Shown in pieces: positions 35,141 to 46,149 of a stretch of DNA of 54,476 bases (position 1 is the stretch's first letter; the number at the start of each line of letters is the position of its first letter). Source of the stretch: Phallusia fumigata (taxonomy: Eukaryota; Chordata; Ascidiacea; Phlebobranchia; Ascidiidae); contig QXVZ01018766.1 of the NCBI GenBank assembly GCA_008931825.1, positions 5,564 through 60,039 of the forward strand. Reading direction: 5' to 3'. A program made the translations under genes and the position numbers. The notes beneath the pieces are model-generated. The model saw nothing but the letters and a program-made list of their open reading frames with translations, did no database searches and was not told the origin of the DNA.

Positions 35141-37819
35141 ATGGCAGACAGTCAGACTTCTGATCGGGATTTATCCACAGGATCGCCATCGTGCGAGACC
35201 AACCAAGGTATGCAACATCGCATATATACCCGGTTAACACACGATAAATACCTGCATGAGGCATAAATACATATATTTAAATGAATTTATAAAGGCTCTT
35301 CTGGCAAATGTATTATGCTTACCGACGTTTCAACGTCCTATTCGTCTGATGTGGTTACACGATGTTCGCGCGCGCTCTTCATTTTTGACCTTGAAACCTT
35401 TTTCATTTTTTCGTTTATTATCCTGGTGTGTTGCATTTCGCGCTTTGAGAAAAGTCGGTACGCATAACACATTTGCCAGAAGAGTCTTTATAAATTCATA
35501 CAATACCATGTAGCAACAGTTTATTTCAAACTTGATGTTCGTACCGTACCGTACTGTACAGCCACACTTAAAATACGTCCGCCGTCGAACTACCTGCCCC
35601 TTGCCCCAATCATTGGACTTCCGTTACATATGTGAATTTTATTTGAATGTTTTCATTTTTTGAAGTTGGTGACTTTAATTTGGGTCAACCTAGGTTCTAC
35701 TGGGTTGGAGTAATGTCGCTTAATTTTCTCTGAAAAAAATTCGAGCGATCAAGACAGGATTGGAACCCTCAACCATGCGAGTACAAGACAGTCCCCCTTA
35801 CCATCTGGCCATCCAGGCGGCTATGCTCATTGACTTGAACAAACTGTTGCCGTACACCGTATGAAGAGCGTAGCCAGCGCAAACTTTTGGGAGGGGCCAA
35901 ATACTTCGAAGGATAACCTACCCTAATGTAACAGAGATTTTTTTGAAGGAAAACCAACCTTGTGGACAATTTAAATTTTTTTAGGGGGTGGGCATTTTCC
36001 TATTCGCCCCTTTATTGTATTGTTTATGGACTTCTCTGACGGGCTACCCGCGGTATTCTAATTACCACTACTCTGGAATTGCGACAAATAATTTAAAGGC
36101 ACTACAAACTCTCAAAAAGGGAATTGAAGTTAAATTAATTTTGGGGTAAAACTGTGTAATTTTGCACAAGGTTTTCAGTCGAAAACTGCTTTTTCCATGC
36201 AATACGTACAAAAACAACCAGAACAAAAAGTAGGAATTGAGGGATAAATTGCCAGGCAAGATTCGGGTGCTTGCCAAGGTGATAAATAGGCCTAAGTCGT
36301 CAAAAAGGTGAGATTATACAAAATTGTTTTGTGTCACTACAAACGTTATAGTTTAGCGATCGCTGATTTTGTCTATTAATCAGAAGGAAGTATTTTTTTA
36401 GCTTTCTGTTTAAAAGCATATTGTGGTATCTTATTAGCCATATTTGCACGAAACATCTCAACACTGATCTTGACCAATCATACAGCAGTCATGTCGCCGG
36501 GACATTCCCTTATCTATTTCCGGTCAATTGTTCCATAGGAGCTTGAGCAGTGGTTCCTGTCCTTTTTTGTGGAACACGTTTACTGAGACTGAGGTATCGC
36601 GACATCCGAAGCAGCATACGTGACATTTAAAAAACAACAACAAGAATGAGCAGCATTGACAAACAAGGCCTAATTTTACGTGCGCACATATAGGCTATCT
36701 GCTAGCATGAAGCTTTTTGCCATGTTTTTAGCGCCTATAACGTTAAACTAGAAATTGTGTGCCGGTGAATACACGGTCATTGTTGCATTACAGTAAAGCG
36801 ATACCTACAAAGCAACTGCAACATTTAACCAGCGCTTTGTTATCTTTGCTGTTTCGAATCGCTACACCACACCACACTTGTTCTTAAAATTTGTAAGCTA
36901 CAGCAAATCAATACTATACAAAGTACTGCCACAATCAAATAGACTCTGATCAGCACTAAAACGATAGCCACACGTGTTGATAAAAGCCATACTTGCGAAA
37001 CAAGCAGGAATTTCAAAACGTACGTCAAGTTGCCTGTAGGCTAGTAAATGTGCTGTAAAGAATCTTAAACGTTTCGGGAACCAAATGTGAATTTTAAATC
37101 TAAACAGCGGCAAGGCTGCAGTGTTGCAAATCTTTTTCGCACAATGAGCGCAAAACGTAATGTGCACTTAACGTGCGCGAAATCCGTTGCGACTGAAATG
37201 AACGAAATGTGCAGTTAGAAAAGTGCGCTATAAGTCTAAATATTTGCAGCTGGGCAGGATGATAAAGGTAATTGATACCTAAAATACACAATATACAAGC
37301 GCACAGATTGCCGATGCAACATATTTTTTTGAGTGTCAGTGGTTAAAGGACATTCCACGCTGGGCATTCTGTCCGTCCTTGGTCGTCTTCGTTCCATATA
37401 AGCTTGGGTTTACGTGAGCGACAGAAACACAAACGAAAAGGACGGTAACAACGACACTAGTTACGTGAAAGGACAGACACGTTTGTTTTTCGATGCAATT
37501 ATATTTTATTGCAAACATTACTTTTTTGATGCAAACAATTTTTTTCAGTGCTATGTAGTTTTCAAAAGGTCTGCAAAAAATATTCCGTACAAAATATCAT
37601 TGCTATTTCCGACACGTTTTTCTTTTTACCTCGTATGTGTCCACAGCGCGTCATAAAGTCGCAGTAGACGTAGCAACTTTAGGAACTATGAAATTACCAA
37701 AACGTGCTTGTGTTATTTTTGTAAAGGACATAGATTTAGAAACTGCAGTGATCAAAAAATGCTTTAAAGGCAAAGAAGCGTATTTGTATTTCAATTCAAT
37801 GAAAAAGATTTGGAAATAG
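35141..37819 (+). CDS. Possible two-exon gene for a small 79-residue protein, unrecognised
   Basis: Exon 35141-35207 begins ATGGCAGACAG and ends at a GTATGC donor in phase 1. Exon 37647-37819 follows a TCCACAG acceptor and ends in TAG. Joined they encode 79 residues: a Ser/Thr/Asp-rich start (MADSQTSDRDLSTGSPSCET), then a Lys-rich basic domain (KACVIFVKDIDLE-like, ending MKKIWK). The 2.4-kb intron contains a MITE and a SINE, which supports its being non-coding. No family is recognised and the pairing of these exons is inference; extra exons are possible. It converges with the transporter gene on the other strand, with 3' ends about 210 bp apart. Confidence 0.3.
35281..35499. mobile_element. 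MITE, 219 bp, with 46-bp terminal inverted repeats
   Basis: The arms 35281-35326 and 35454-35499 are reverse complements with 3 mismatches in 46. The outer end is ATGAATTTATAAAGGCTCTT. The 127-bp interior has no ORF of note. No convincing target-site duplication was seen at the edges. Confidence 0.85.
35581..35820 (-). mobile_element. tRNA-derived SINE, copy 1
   Basis: On the minus strand the head begins CCGCCTGGATGGCCAGATGG, an A-box-like region, followed by a B-box-like GGGTTCCAATCC. The body contains AAGTCACCAACTTC preceded by a GGGTTGACC-like block, and the tail is AGGTAGTTCGACGGC. Every block matches copy 2 at 43513-43735 in the same order. Confidence 0.75.
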
Positions 37820-37985
37820 ACAGAAGGCTAGGTATTTTTAATGTCCCCAGTGAATGATGACAATATACTTCTTCTGTAAAGCCTATTAGCTAGTTATTTC
37901 GTCATTTTTGTAATCTAGTTTTGGTTTAGAAACCTTGCGATATTTAGCCTTCCACAACTTAGTAAATGTTGCAATTAAAGTATTT

Positions 37986-37991
37986 TTTATT
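37986..37991 (-). terminator. Polyadenylation signal AATAAA (minus strand)
   Basis: TTTATT on the plus strand, about 38 bases past the TAA stop of the transporter gene. Confidence 0.55.
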
Positions 37992-38028
37992 TGGAATAAT
38001 ACACATTTTTTGCATAAACCACACAAGT

Positions 38029-41000
38029 TTAATGTCCGCCGCCGCCACCAACTGCCAATGAAGCAGCCGTTATGTTCACATAACAAGGTGGCACGAAAGC
38101 CTCTGGGTTGGAAATATTTTTAACTGCAGAGTAGGTTGCAGAAACGCCTCCGACGATTCCAATAGCTATAATTAGGACGTGTAAAGGCATTTCCCATTTC
38201 GGCATCACACTGCAAGAAACAATCAACCAGCTGTAACAACAGAAACACTGTAGTCAGACAAAAATGGCTTACGCTGTCTTCGAATCTTTTCCATGTACAT
38301 GACAGAGCTTCCAAAAACAAATTGAGGGAAAAACAAAAGTGTTTAAAGTAACGGCACTTCCACCAACCAGAGCAAGAATATGACCAAATCGTGGACAGCT
38401 TTCAGCAGTGAATACAATAATGCAAGTAATGCTTGATCGCACAAGCACACGTTTCAGTCCGAATTCTTAAAAAAACATAATTTCTGTGAGGAACTGGCAA
38501 CAACCGTTTTTTTTTACAAACATTTACTGCATGTCTTGAAACTCTGCTACATCGTTATCGGGTCGGCCTCTAATAAAATACAGCACGATACCGCGAAATA
38601 GTAAACGAATATGCATGTCTTATTATTATGCGCCAACTAGTTAATATTGGATTAGAACCTATGTTTGTGTAAACCAGTGCTCCGCAACCGGTGTGCCGCG
38701 ACACATTGCGGTGCCGTGAGACGATGCCAGGTGTGCTGCAGTGTTACTGTATCTAAACAAACTTTTTTTAACACAAAACATTATACTCTTGGCAAATTTA
38801 AAAGTTGCAGCTGGTGGACAATTCGCTTACTTACAGGAAATTAAAACTTACTTACAGGAGATTGTACCTAAAATTAAGTTGAGTAAATAAGGTTAAAGTA
38901 TAGCTTACCATCTGGTAAATTAAGCGGTAACTCAAATACTTGACTCAGTGGATTTTGTATGATAACATATGCAAACACCAAGTGCATTGTAATCAGTATT
39001 GTCGCAACAACTTGCAAAATTCCAGGTGATAAGGAATTAAATATGTTGTCCGCAACCAAATCGCCATACACGGCATATCCCACAGCGCCAACTGGCACAT
39101 ACATCATTAGAATGGCTAAACAACAAGTTTGTTTGCAAAACCTTTTGTTCGTAAAAAGTGATTTCGTAGTCTCAATTTGCTAAACGTTTTCGGCCTAATA
39201 TGGATTTTAATTCTTGGTTTTGGCTGAACAAAAACTGAAAAGATAGATCTAATTTTTTGTTTTGTAACTGTTGTGGTGCATCACTATACGACTATATGTG
39301 ATTATAAATAAAAGTACAAGAAATGTTTGTCAACGCAATTTGTTATCGGTTGTTGTCAAAAATTTTTAAGTCGTCATAATTAGAGTGTAAAAGCCGAAAA
39401 CTTACAACCCATTGCAATAATTACAGTTGTTGGAAATTTTTGTGGTTCTTTCATGTCTGCTTGAATAGTTGGGAAAGCTGCCATTCCACCAAAACAAAAA
39501 AGGATCATTCCAAATGCCAGAAAAAATGTTTCGAAACCTCTGGAAAAAGCCTTTTCATCTGCGAAAGATACATAGATAGTAGGAATAAAATACACAGATA
39601 CAAATAGTCTGTTAAATTTACCTCCATTTTCAATTGCCAAGTTGTTAGCTACCGTCTCATTGTGTGCCTTGTCAACATCCAATATGCATTGTATAAAAAT
39701 CAGTACACAAGCGACCAAAGTCGTTACCGTTGCACCAAGTGCTATAGGCCTATAACAACGGTCGTTGCCCAATTAAATTGGTGAGACTATACAATTTTTG
39801 TTTTGTATGTTTAACAACGAACTTAAAAGTTTAGCGATTCCTGACTCTGTATATGTTTCTGCAGGAAGTCTGTTTCCTATTTTAATTCAGAGACAATTTC
39901 AATTCTATAAAAGATAGTTACCATAAAGTGGACTATAACCTTTCTTGTTAGTTACAGGTCAATACTTTTAAGGCGGATTAACAGCATATTGTGTTCGAGC
40001 TACTCACCAAAAATCCTTTGGACTTTTTAACCAACAGAATGGCATTAAAATTCCCCCAATTATCAAGACCCAGTAGCACAAAGACATGTCTAATCCTACC
40101 TACACAAAGAATGTGTTTGCTGTTAAAAAGTGTCGTTTCTGATTTGTACAGTTGTAATGCCTGGTGCGACAAAAATACGTCAGGGGGGAGAAGCTTCATA
40201 CTAAATGGTAAAAAAAACAACTACACATTTTTACTTTGCAAAATATACTGTTCAAAACATGGAGTTGTGTTGGACCTTGAAAAACATGTTTGCCCATGCT
40301 GGTTTAACTATCTCTTAACAGCCCTATGCATGATTAAACGGTAATATTTTTATGGCAGTTTAAGTGCAACCAGACGCTTTCGATGAGTATTTATCTTTCA
40401 ACGTGTGTCCAACGAAAACGACCTCTAATTATCGTCTTACCTGGTAAAGTAAAGTTTGGATGTTTCCGGAAGCAATGAGGAGTAGGACTACACACACACC
40501 GTACAATGTAAAATATACCGAGATATTCACAAGTATTCTGAATCAAACACACAGAAATATGGGTTAAAAATATATTTGCACGACAAACGTTTTAAAATAC
40601 CACCCATATGATCGCTTGTATTTTGTACGAAACCAGTAAAAGTATGTTACTAGTATATAAATCTGTATACCCAGATGCAGATTCGGAATAACGCATAGGC
40701 TTACCAACTCCCAGGGAAACAAATGCTTTAAATTCAATGACATTTAGAATTGTGTAGAATTGCATATATTCACGAATCAGCAAAGCCTAACGTGAAACAA
40801 AGCACGACAAAATTCTACATTTATCTCATACCGTCCTGGTGTACCAAAAGCATTCATTCCTATAGTAGGATACGGATCTGCGCAATGTTTTTGTAGTTCT
40901 GGCTTTTTTTCGCAAAGTATAGTCCAGCACCGTCCTAGCACTGTTCCGGTAAAAGAAGATATTGCAGCACAGAGGAATATTAAAAATATTCCGACCTTCA

Positions 41001-41760
41001 ACCAAAACGTACGTTTTTTTAAGTTGGTGTAAAAATTTTGTGACATGTTAGTGTTTATGCAAGTGTCGCGAAAACACTATAATATTTAAGATTCATAATC
41101 AAACAGAGTAGAAATGTTTTACTGAATATAGGCACCTACTTTTATTAGTCAAACAACGCTTTTATCGAAAAGCTGTGCAAAATATATGAACACTTTTAAA
41201 AATTCACCCAGCCCGCGTCCTTGACAGCTTTAGGAAGAGCTAAAACCCCACTGCCGGTCATCTCTCCAGTTATAAACAATACAGCGGTAATAACAGTTAA
41301 TCCGGACGATGAATTGGAAATTGTTTGAGAGCCCTGAAATAAACCAGAATATTTTCATGATCATGCAAAAAAAGAAACAACAGCAACCAATCGTTAGCAA
41401 AGAATTTGGCCATAGACTGTTCTGCACACGTAACCGAACGCATTTTATCGGTGCAGCTCGAATGAAAATATACGTTTGTTGGACCGTGGACGCAGATTTA
41501 GGCCTACACCACTTTTTCTAATAACTTTGAAATATATCTTGCGCAAAAATCGTGACCGTCAGTGTGTGTGTATGCTTTAAACTATAACATTTTACTGGCG
41601 TTAAATTAAAGTATATTGCTTTTTGTCTTCCTTGACATTTAAACGGTAAAAAATTTAGCACTTATATAGACATTTTCGCAAAAGTTTACCTAACCTTGCC
41701 CAATTTTTCATCCTTTCCGTTTTTGTCTAACAATTCCAATCCTTCATGCTTGACTTCCAT
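38029..41760 (-). CDS. Amino acid/auxin permease family transporter (SLC32/36/38-like)
   Basis: Ten phase-consistent exons on the minus strand: 41760-41695, 41333-41208, 40995-40832, 40537-40441, 40099-40008, 39749-39622, 39558-39406, 39115-38909, 38465-38273, 38209-38029. They give 468 residues. The short polar N-terminus ([20 protein letters not shown]) is followed by about eleven hydrophobic segments. TM1 has the unwound motif [15 protein letters not shown], where substrate and sodium or proton bind in this fold. Other family marks are [34 protein letters not shown] and [15 protein letters not shown] Cys-containing luminal or extracellular loop ([16 protein letters not shown]) lies between TM2 and TM3. 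The protein ends in a Gly run and His. The family moves neutral amino acids or GABA across plasma, vesicle or lysosome membranes; substrate and location here are unknown. Confidence 0.93.
38675..38740 (+). mobile_element. Decayed hAT-like terminus in a transporter intron
   Basis: CAGTGCTCCGCAACCGGTGT, then GCCGCGACAC and GGTGCCGTGAG, follows the terminal style of hAT/Charlie-type elements. No opposite end was found nearby. Confidence 0.4.
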
Positions 41761-43284
41761 GACAATAATTCGAAAGCTTAAAGTAGTTTTAGTACACGTT
41801 AAGCAAAAATGTTAACAAAATCCTAATCAACTGATTTTGCAACTGCCTTTAAGATATTCAATTAGTCAAAGTGTAACTGTTCTTTGACGAAGAACCGGAG
41901 ATTGTAATTAGCTACTGCGGCCTTTAATAGGGTAAATATGGACTTTGTCACTAACCAACGTTCTGATAACAGTTGTGTAAAGAGGTAATCTGTAACTTGG
42001 CCACTCGAAAACTGTGAAAAGGTTCAGTTAAAAGCAAAACATCTTGAACTTTGCGTTTAGCTGCAACTTGCCACCATACTTTTCATAACTTACAACCTCT
42101 TCTTTACAGCACTAGTGAATGGCGAGGGCTTATTATGACCAAAGGATAGCATGTCCAAAATACGCCAAACAACAACTATATTGACAGAACGCTATTATCA
42201 AAAAGACGACACGATGTTGATGGGGGCGTTTTCGAAAAACACAATCGTGAACAATATAGGTACTATCCGGTTTCGCGTCGTTACCAACAAGATTCCACAA
42301 ATCTTCCAGAAACAGCTAAAAATGTGCGCATTTTCAAAAGTGGGCGTGCGTTTGTACTCTCACATTGATAGAACATGTTTCGAAGTGCTCCCACATTTTT
42401 TCAATGTGTGCACACAACCGTCTTAACAATAGCGTATTTGTGTATTTTAAAATGGTTGAACAGTCAGATGATAGGGTCCTTACTGTAAATATAACAGGTG
42501 GTAACCTCCACCTAATAACTGGTTCAAAATATAAGTCATTTTTATCTTTTATACTTGAAGTTATTATTTAAACAAATTGATGTTTACAATGTTTGCAGAC
42601 CCTGTTTTTAACTACTGATCGATTCATATGTATAACAAACTTAACCTACATAACTAATTAATTCCCTGTGAAGCTTTGGTTAACATTATTACTGTGATTC
42701 AATGGTCGCTTTTCGTGTAACGCTACAATACATAATTGTGATGATGATGATTGGACCCAGGGTCAACAAATTACGGATTGCCAATTGCTGTCGGTCGCCA
42801 CGGCGTTTTGGGACAACAACGAAACCGTACGTTCCCCTTTATCCAGGTCATCACCTGGATACCTTTGGTACGTGGCCAACGATAATTCAGACAACGTCGC
42901 TTATATTGTCTCGTTTTTGAAAACATTCAGTACTCAATAAGCATTGGCATGAACTCATACACACAGAGCGTCAAGAACCCCAAACCGTTTAGAAGGCAGG
43001 TGGGGGCATTCCCGGCCGATGTAATTTTTTGGTTTATACGTAGGTTGAAATTACGCACTAAACGTTGCAAAACCGATCAACGACCAAAGGGTTAATTTCC
43101 TTGCTTTCAAACTTAATGCGTTTGTAAATCCTGTCGCTATCATGTCAAACAAATTTAATGACCTATTACGACATTGCAATTGATATTGTTACGTGAAATT
43201 TATTAATCGACGTTTGTACGAAGTAAACTATAGTGCATTAAATTATATTGCCCACACGAAGTACATAGGCGGCCATATTTTTTT
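41761..43284. other. Upstream flank of the transporter; no gene seen
   Basis: No convincing exon. A small perfect palindrome, ATCCAGGT-CATC-ACCTGGAT, lies at about 42840-42859. ORFs of up to 91 codons here lack any recognisable protein feature. Confidence 0.5.
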
Positions 43285-43385
43285 CATGGGGTTTGAACCC
43301 GGGACGATCCCGAGACCAATCCCTATCAGTTTTTATGTCTGTATGTGGGTCGAGCGCCTCAGTCCATTCGATCAAGCGCCCAGAA
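43285..43385 (-). mobile_element. Second tRNA-like module next to SINE copy 2
   Basis: On the minus strand GGGCGCTTGATCGAATGG, then TCCCGGGTTCAAACCCC, gives an A-box-like and a near-perfect B-box (GGTTCAAACCC). Their spacing is longer than in a normal tRNA, so it is a tRNA-like pseudogene. It may be the 3' part of a dimeric SINE with 43513-43735. Confidence 0.45.
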
Positions 43386-43512
43386 TTTGTGGCACATAGT
43401 AATATTTTTTTTGAAGTACGCCACCTACCGTTAAATTCAAATCCGAAATCTGTTTTATTTTTAACCTCGGGGACGAAACAACGCCTGAGTGCGTTATGCT
43501 CACAATGAATTC

Positions 43513-43735
43513 GCCGTCGAGCTACCTGTCTCATTGCAGTTCCGGTGGATCTTTTTTCATTTGATTTTTTCAAGTTGGTGACTTCAATTTTGGTCAACCC
43601 ATCGGGTTCTTCTGGGTTAGAGCAATGCCGCTTAAGTTTCTTGGTCACGGACCAAGAAGCGACCGAGATGGGATTAGAATCAGCCAACCTTGTGCGCACA
43701 AGGCAGTCTCGCTAACCACTCGGCTATCTTGGCGG
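43513..43735 (-). mobile_element. tRNA-derived SINE, copy 2
   Basis: The minus-strand head GCCAAGATAGCCGAGTGGTT, then AGCGAGACTGCC, resembles a type II (Leu/Ser-like) tRNA 5' half with a good A box. GATTCTAATCCC is a mutated B box. The body has AAGTCACCAACTTG next to TTGACCAAAATTG. The tail is AGGTAGCTCGACGGC. The order matches copy 1 at 35581-35820. Confidence 0.78.
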
Positions 43736-45065
43736 ACAAGTATGCACGTCGTGGCTTAGAAGCACAACCACCCAGGTTCGCTTAAATCATTTAGCCGTTT
43801 GTCATGTCTATTTAAATATACTTGATCACGTAAAAGTTGATTAAATAGCTAAAGAGTTTGCTGGTGTTTCGGAAATCCGCCGAATAAAGGTTGGAAAAGA
43901 AAGGTTAAGGTATAAAATCTGGTTATAAAATATTTATAGCGGATTTAAAGCTAAACATTAAGTATTACCCAAATTTTCACTTTTGGAATGTATCTATAAC
44001 ATAACAAATGATCAACACAATATCATCACGTGAATGGGGGACATTTCCGTTTCCGTTCCGATTTCCTTTTTAATGATTTGTATAGCTTACGTGAAATTGC
44101 AGCAATTAACAGCATACGAATAAAACCTTGCAAAAAAACCTGCCATGTCGTCCACCATATTGTAAAAAGTTCAGTGTGAAAGAACATAATGTTCTTTTAA
44201 TTATGAAGAGTTGGACAAATTTATTTTTAACCTGTTCTTTATTTGAAACAACCGCAACTGACCCACCCACATTATCACCGACCGTTTTGTTTGATCTTCG
44301 TGTTCCAAAACATAAGCAAATTATACATCTACAGAGCTATGGTCCCTTTGCACATGTTTTTCGCAACTGCAAACACTGCAACACGAATATCCACAAAAAG
44401 CAATTTTGCAGTTGTGCGAAGAAATCTGAGAATGTTTACATTTGAGGTGATAAGTGCTGTTTTAGTTGAAACATCCAATCGAATTTCACGTGGAAACATA
44501 TCCATCAGCCTAAGGTGCAAAATCCTTTACAGACGTTCGGCAAAAATACTAAACTCTTTTCCACGCTCTGTCGTTCGACACCGTCAGACAGCGTATGGCG
44601 AATTTTAGAATATTTGTTGATTGGTCGGTTGAAATTTGACGTCGACTGCTTAGAGGTCGCTGGCAAAGTTATGTTTTTTATTAATACTGTGCAAACGCTT
44701 TAAACCCACTCTTAAGTCCCTAACGAACCATTTAGCACATTATGATGCCATCATATTTGACCACCGCATAGCAAGCGTTGTGTGGGTTGATAAAAGATTA
44801 TGGGGCAATTGTCCCCCGTGGAATGCCCCCAAAAACGTACTTTATTGAATATATACGTCCGATCATAGTTACCTAATACAGAGATTTATCTCTGTGTGTT
44901 TGTGGAACTATTTAGATTTGCCACGCTTGGCAATTTTTTGGGCGGCGCCCCTGTACATAGACTGACTTAATTGATGTTTATAACGTATCAATAACATGCA
45001 GAATTACAGTTACTTTGTATTGTTGTTGTAACGGCAATGTAAATCAAAAGGGTGCAACAAAACCA
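43736..45065. other. Intergenic, no gene seen
   Basis: Overlapping plus-strand ORFs of 105 and 121 codons at 44128-44608 show no motif, signal or splice partner. They are not called as genes. Confidence 0.45.
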
Positions 45066-45084
45066 AAAAGGTTGGGAGCCACTG
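45066..45084. mobile_element. Solo hAT-like right end
   Basis: AAAAGGTTGGGAGCCACTG matches the right-hand terminus of the 45493-45905 MITE in style. No left end with a matching target duplication was found upstream. Confidence 0.45.
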
Positions 45085-45492
45085 CTGTACACACTGGTGC
45101 AAAATAATAAGAAACGTTGCAGCAACTGTCACGCACAGTTAATTCTTCAAAGGCAAGCTTAATTCACAGATGGATTTATTTAGGTGAAAAACGTGGTGCA
45201 CGGCGTTATTGCGTCACTGGTTGTTTTGGTTACTTAAGCCGTCACGACTGGTTGTTTTTTTTCCTGCAAAAGCAATCACGCCGATATAACCTTACGCCAC
45301 CTTACTATACCCAACGTCAAGTATTATAGCAGATGTGCATGAAATGGTAAAAGTTTTATTTTGTGAAAAACGTTGCATATACAATCACTAAAAAAAATAA
45401 CTCTTCCATAGCTAGGTATCACTTCCAATTTGTGCTCCTATAACATTCGATGAGAGGCTATTGAAGTGCAAGTGACCATTTAACATTTATAT

Positions 45493-45905
45493 CAGTGGTT
45501 CCCAACCTTTTCTGACTGGTGACCCCCTATAATGATTTAAAATATCTTGCGACCCAACCAACCATTTTTTTCTAAACAACAAGATCAATCAAATTGCTTT
45601 TTACAGTTTATCATTTATTTGCATTCACTGTTGCTTCATAAGACGGCTGGCTTTGCAACTTCATGGCCTTAACCGAAGGATTTCATTGTTGATGACAATA
45701 ATTACTGTGACGTTTCAATGACAATGCCTGTGCAGTTAGCTATGGGCACATAGCCTACTGCTCATCGTGCCTAACAAGACAGGTTATGCAGGACAAACCA
45801 GTTGTGGCCTATGTGTAATAAAAATATCACATATCTGTCGTGACACCCAAAAAAACCTCCCTGCGACCCCTTTTGGGGTCGCGATCCCCAGGTTGGGAAC
45901 CACTG
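45493..45905. mobile_element. hAT MITE, 413 bp, perfect 8-bp target duplication
   Basis: The ends CAGTGGTTCCCAACCT and AGGTTGGGAACCACTG are perfect inverted repeats. The flanking 8-mers are both ATTTATAT (45485-45492 and 45906-45913). No transposase coding is present, so movement depended on an autonomous hAT. Confidence 0.93.
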
Positions 45906-46149
45906 ATTTATATCATTTGAAAGGTAAAAATTAACACTACTGAGCTTGAGCTTGGGTGCTGGAATGCGTTCAAAGCCAGCAACATCATATTAACATAGTA
46001 ACGTGCACCAGTTTTAATTTCGTTCCTGGAGCCAAGCACTCGAGTTGCATGTTGTTTTATGGCAATTTAGAAACATTCTATTTCACTTTTTCGAATCCTT
46101 CTAATCGTGAGTAGATGGGACAGTCTATCAATAATACCGCCGGTGATAG

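Noticed and set aside
40705-40786. An 82-nt open segment on the minus strand ([16 protein letters not shown]...) with good splice sites between transporter exons 3 and 4
   Set aside because: Exon 3 ends in phase 2 and joins exon 4 perfectly (GTPGR then [11 protein letters not shown]). Including this segment gives an immediate stop, and its residues do not fit the family, so it is not a normal coding exon.
43238-43699. A 153-codon minus-strand ORF
   Set aside because: It lies across the tRNA-derived SINE and the neighbouring tRNA-like module. Its openness comes from the element sequence and no protein feature is visible.
44128-44608. Two overlapping plus-strand ORFs of 105 and 121 codons
   Set aside because: They lie in different frames over the same DNA with no recognisable domain, signal peptide or splice link.
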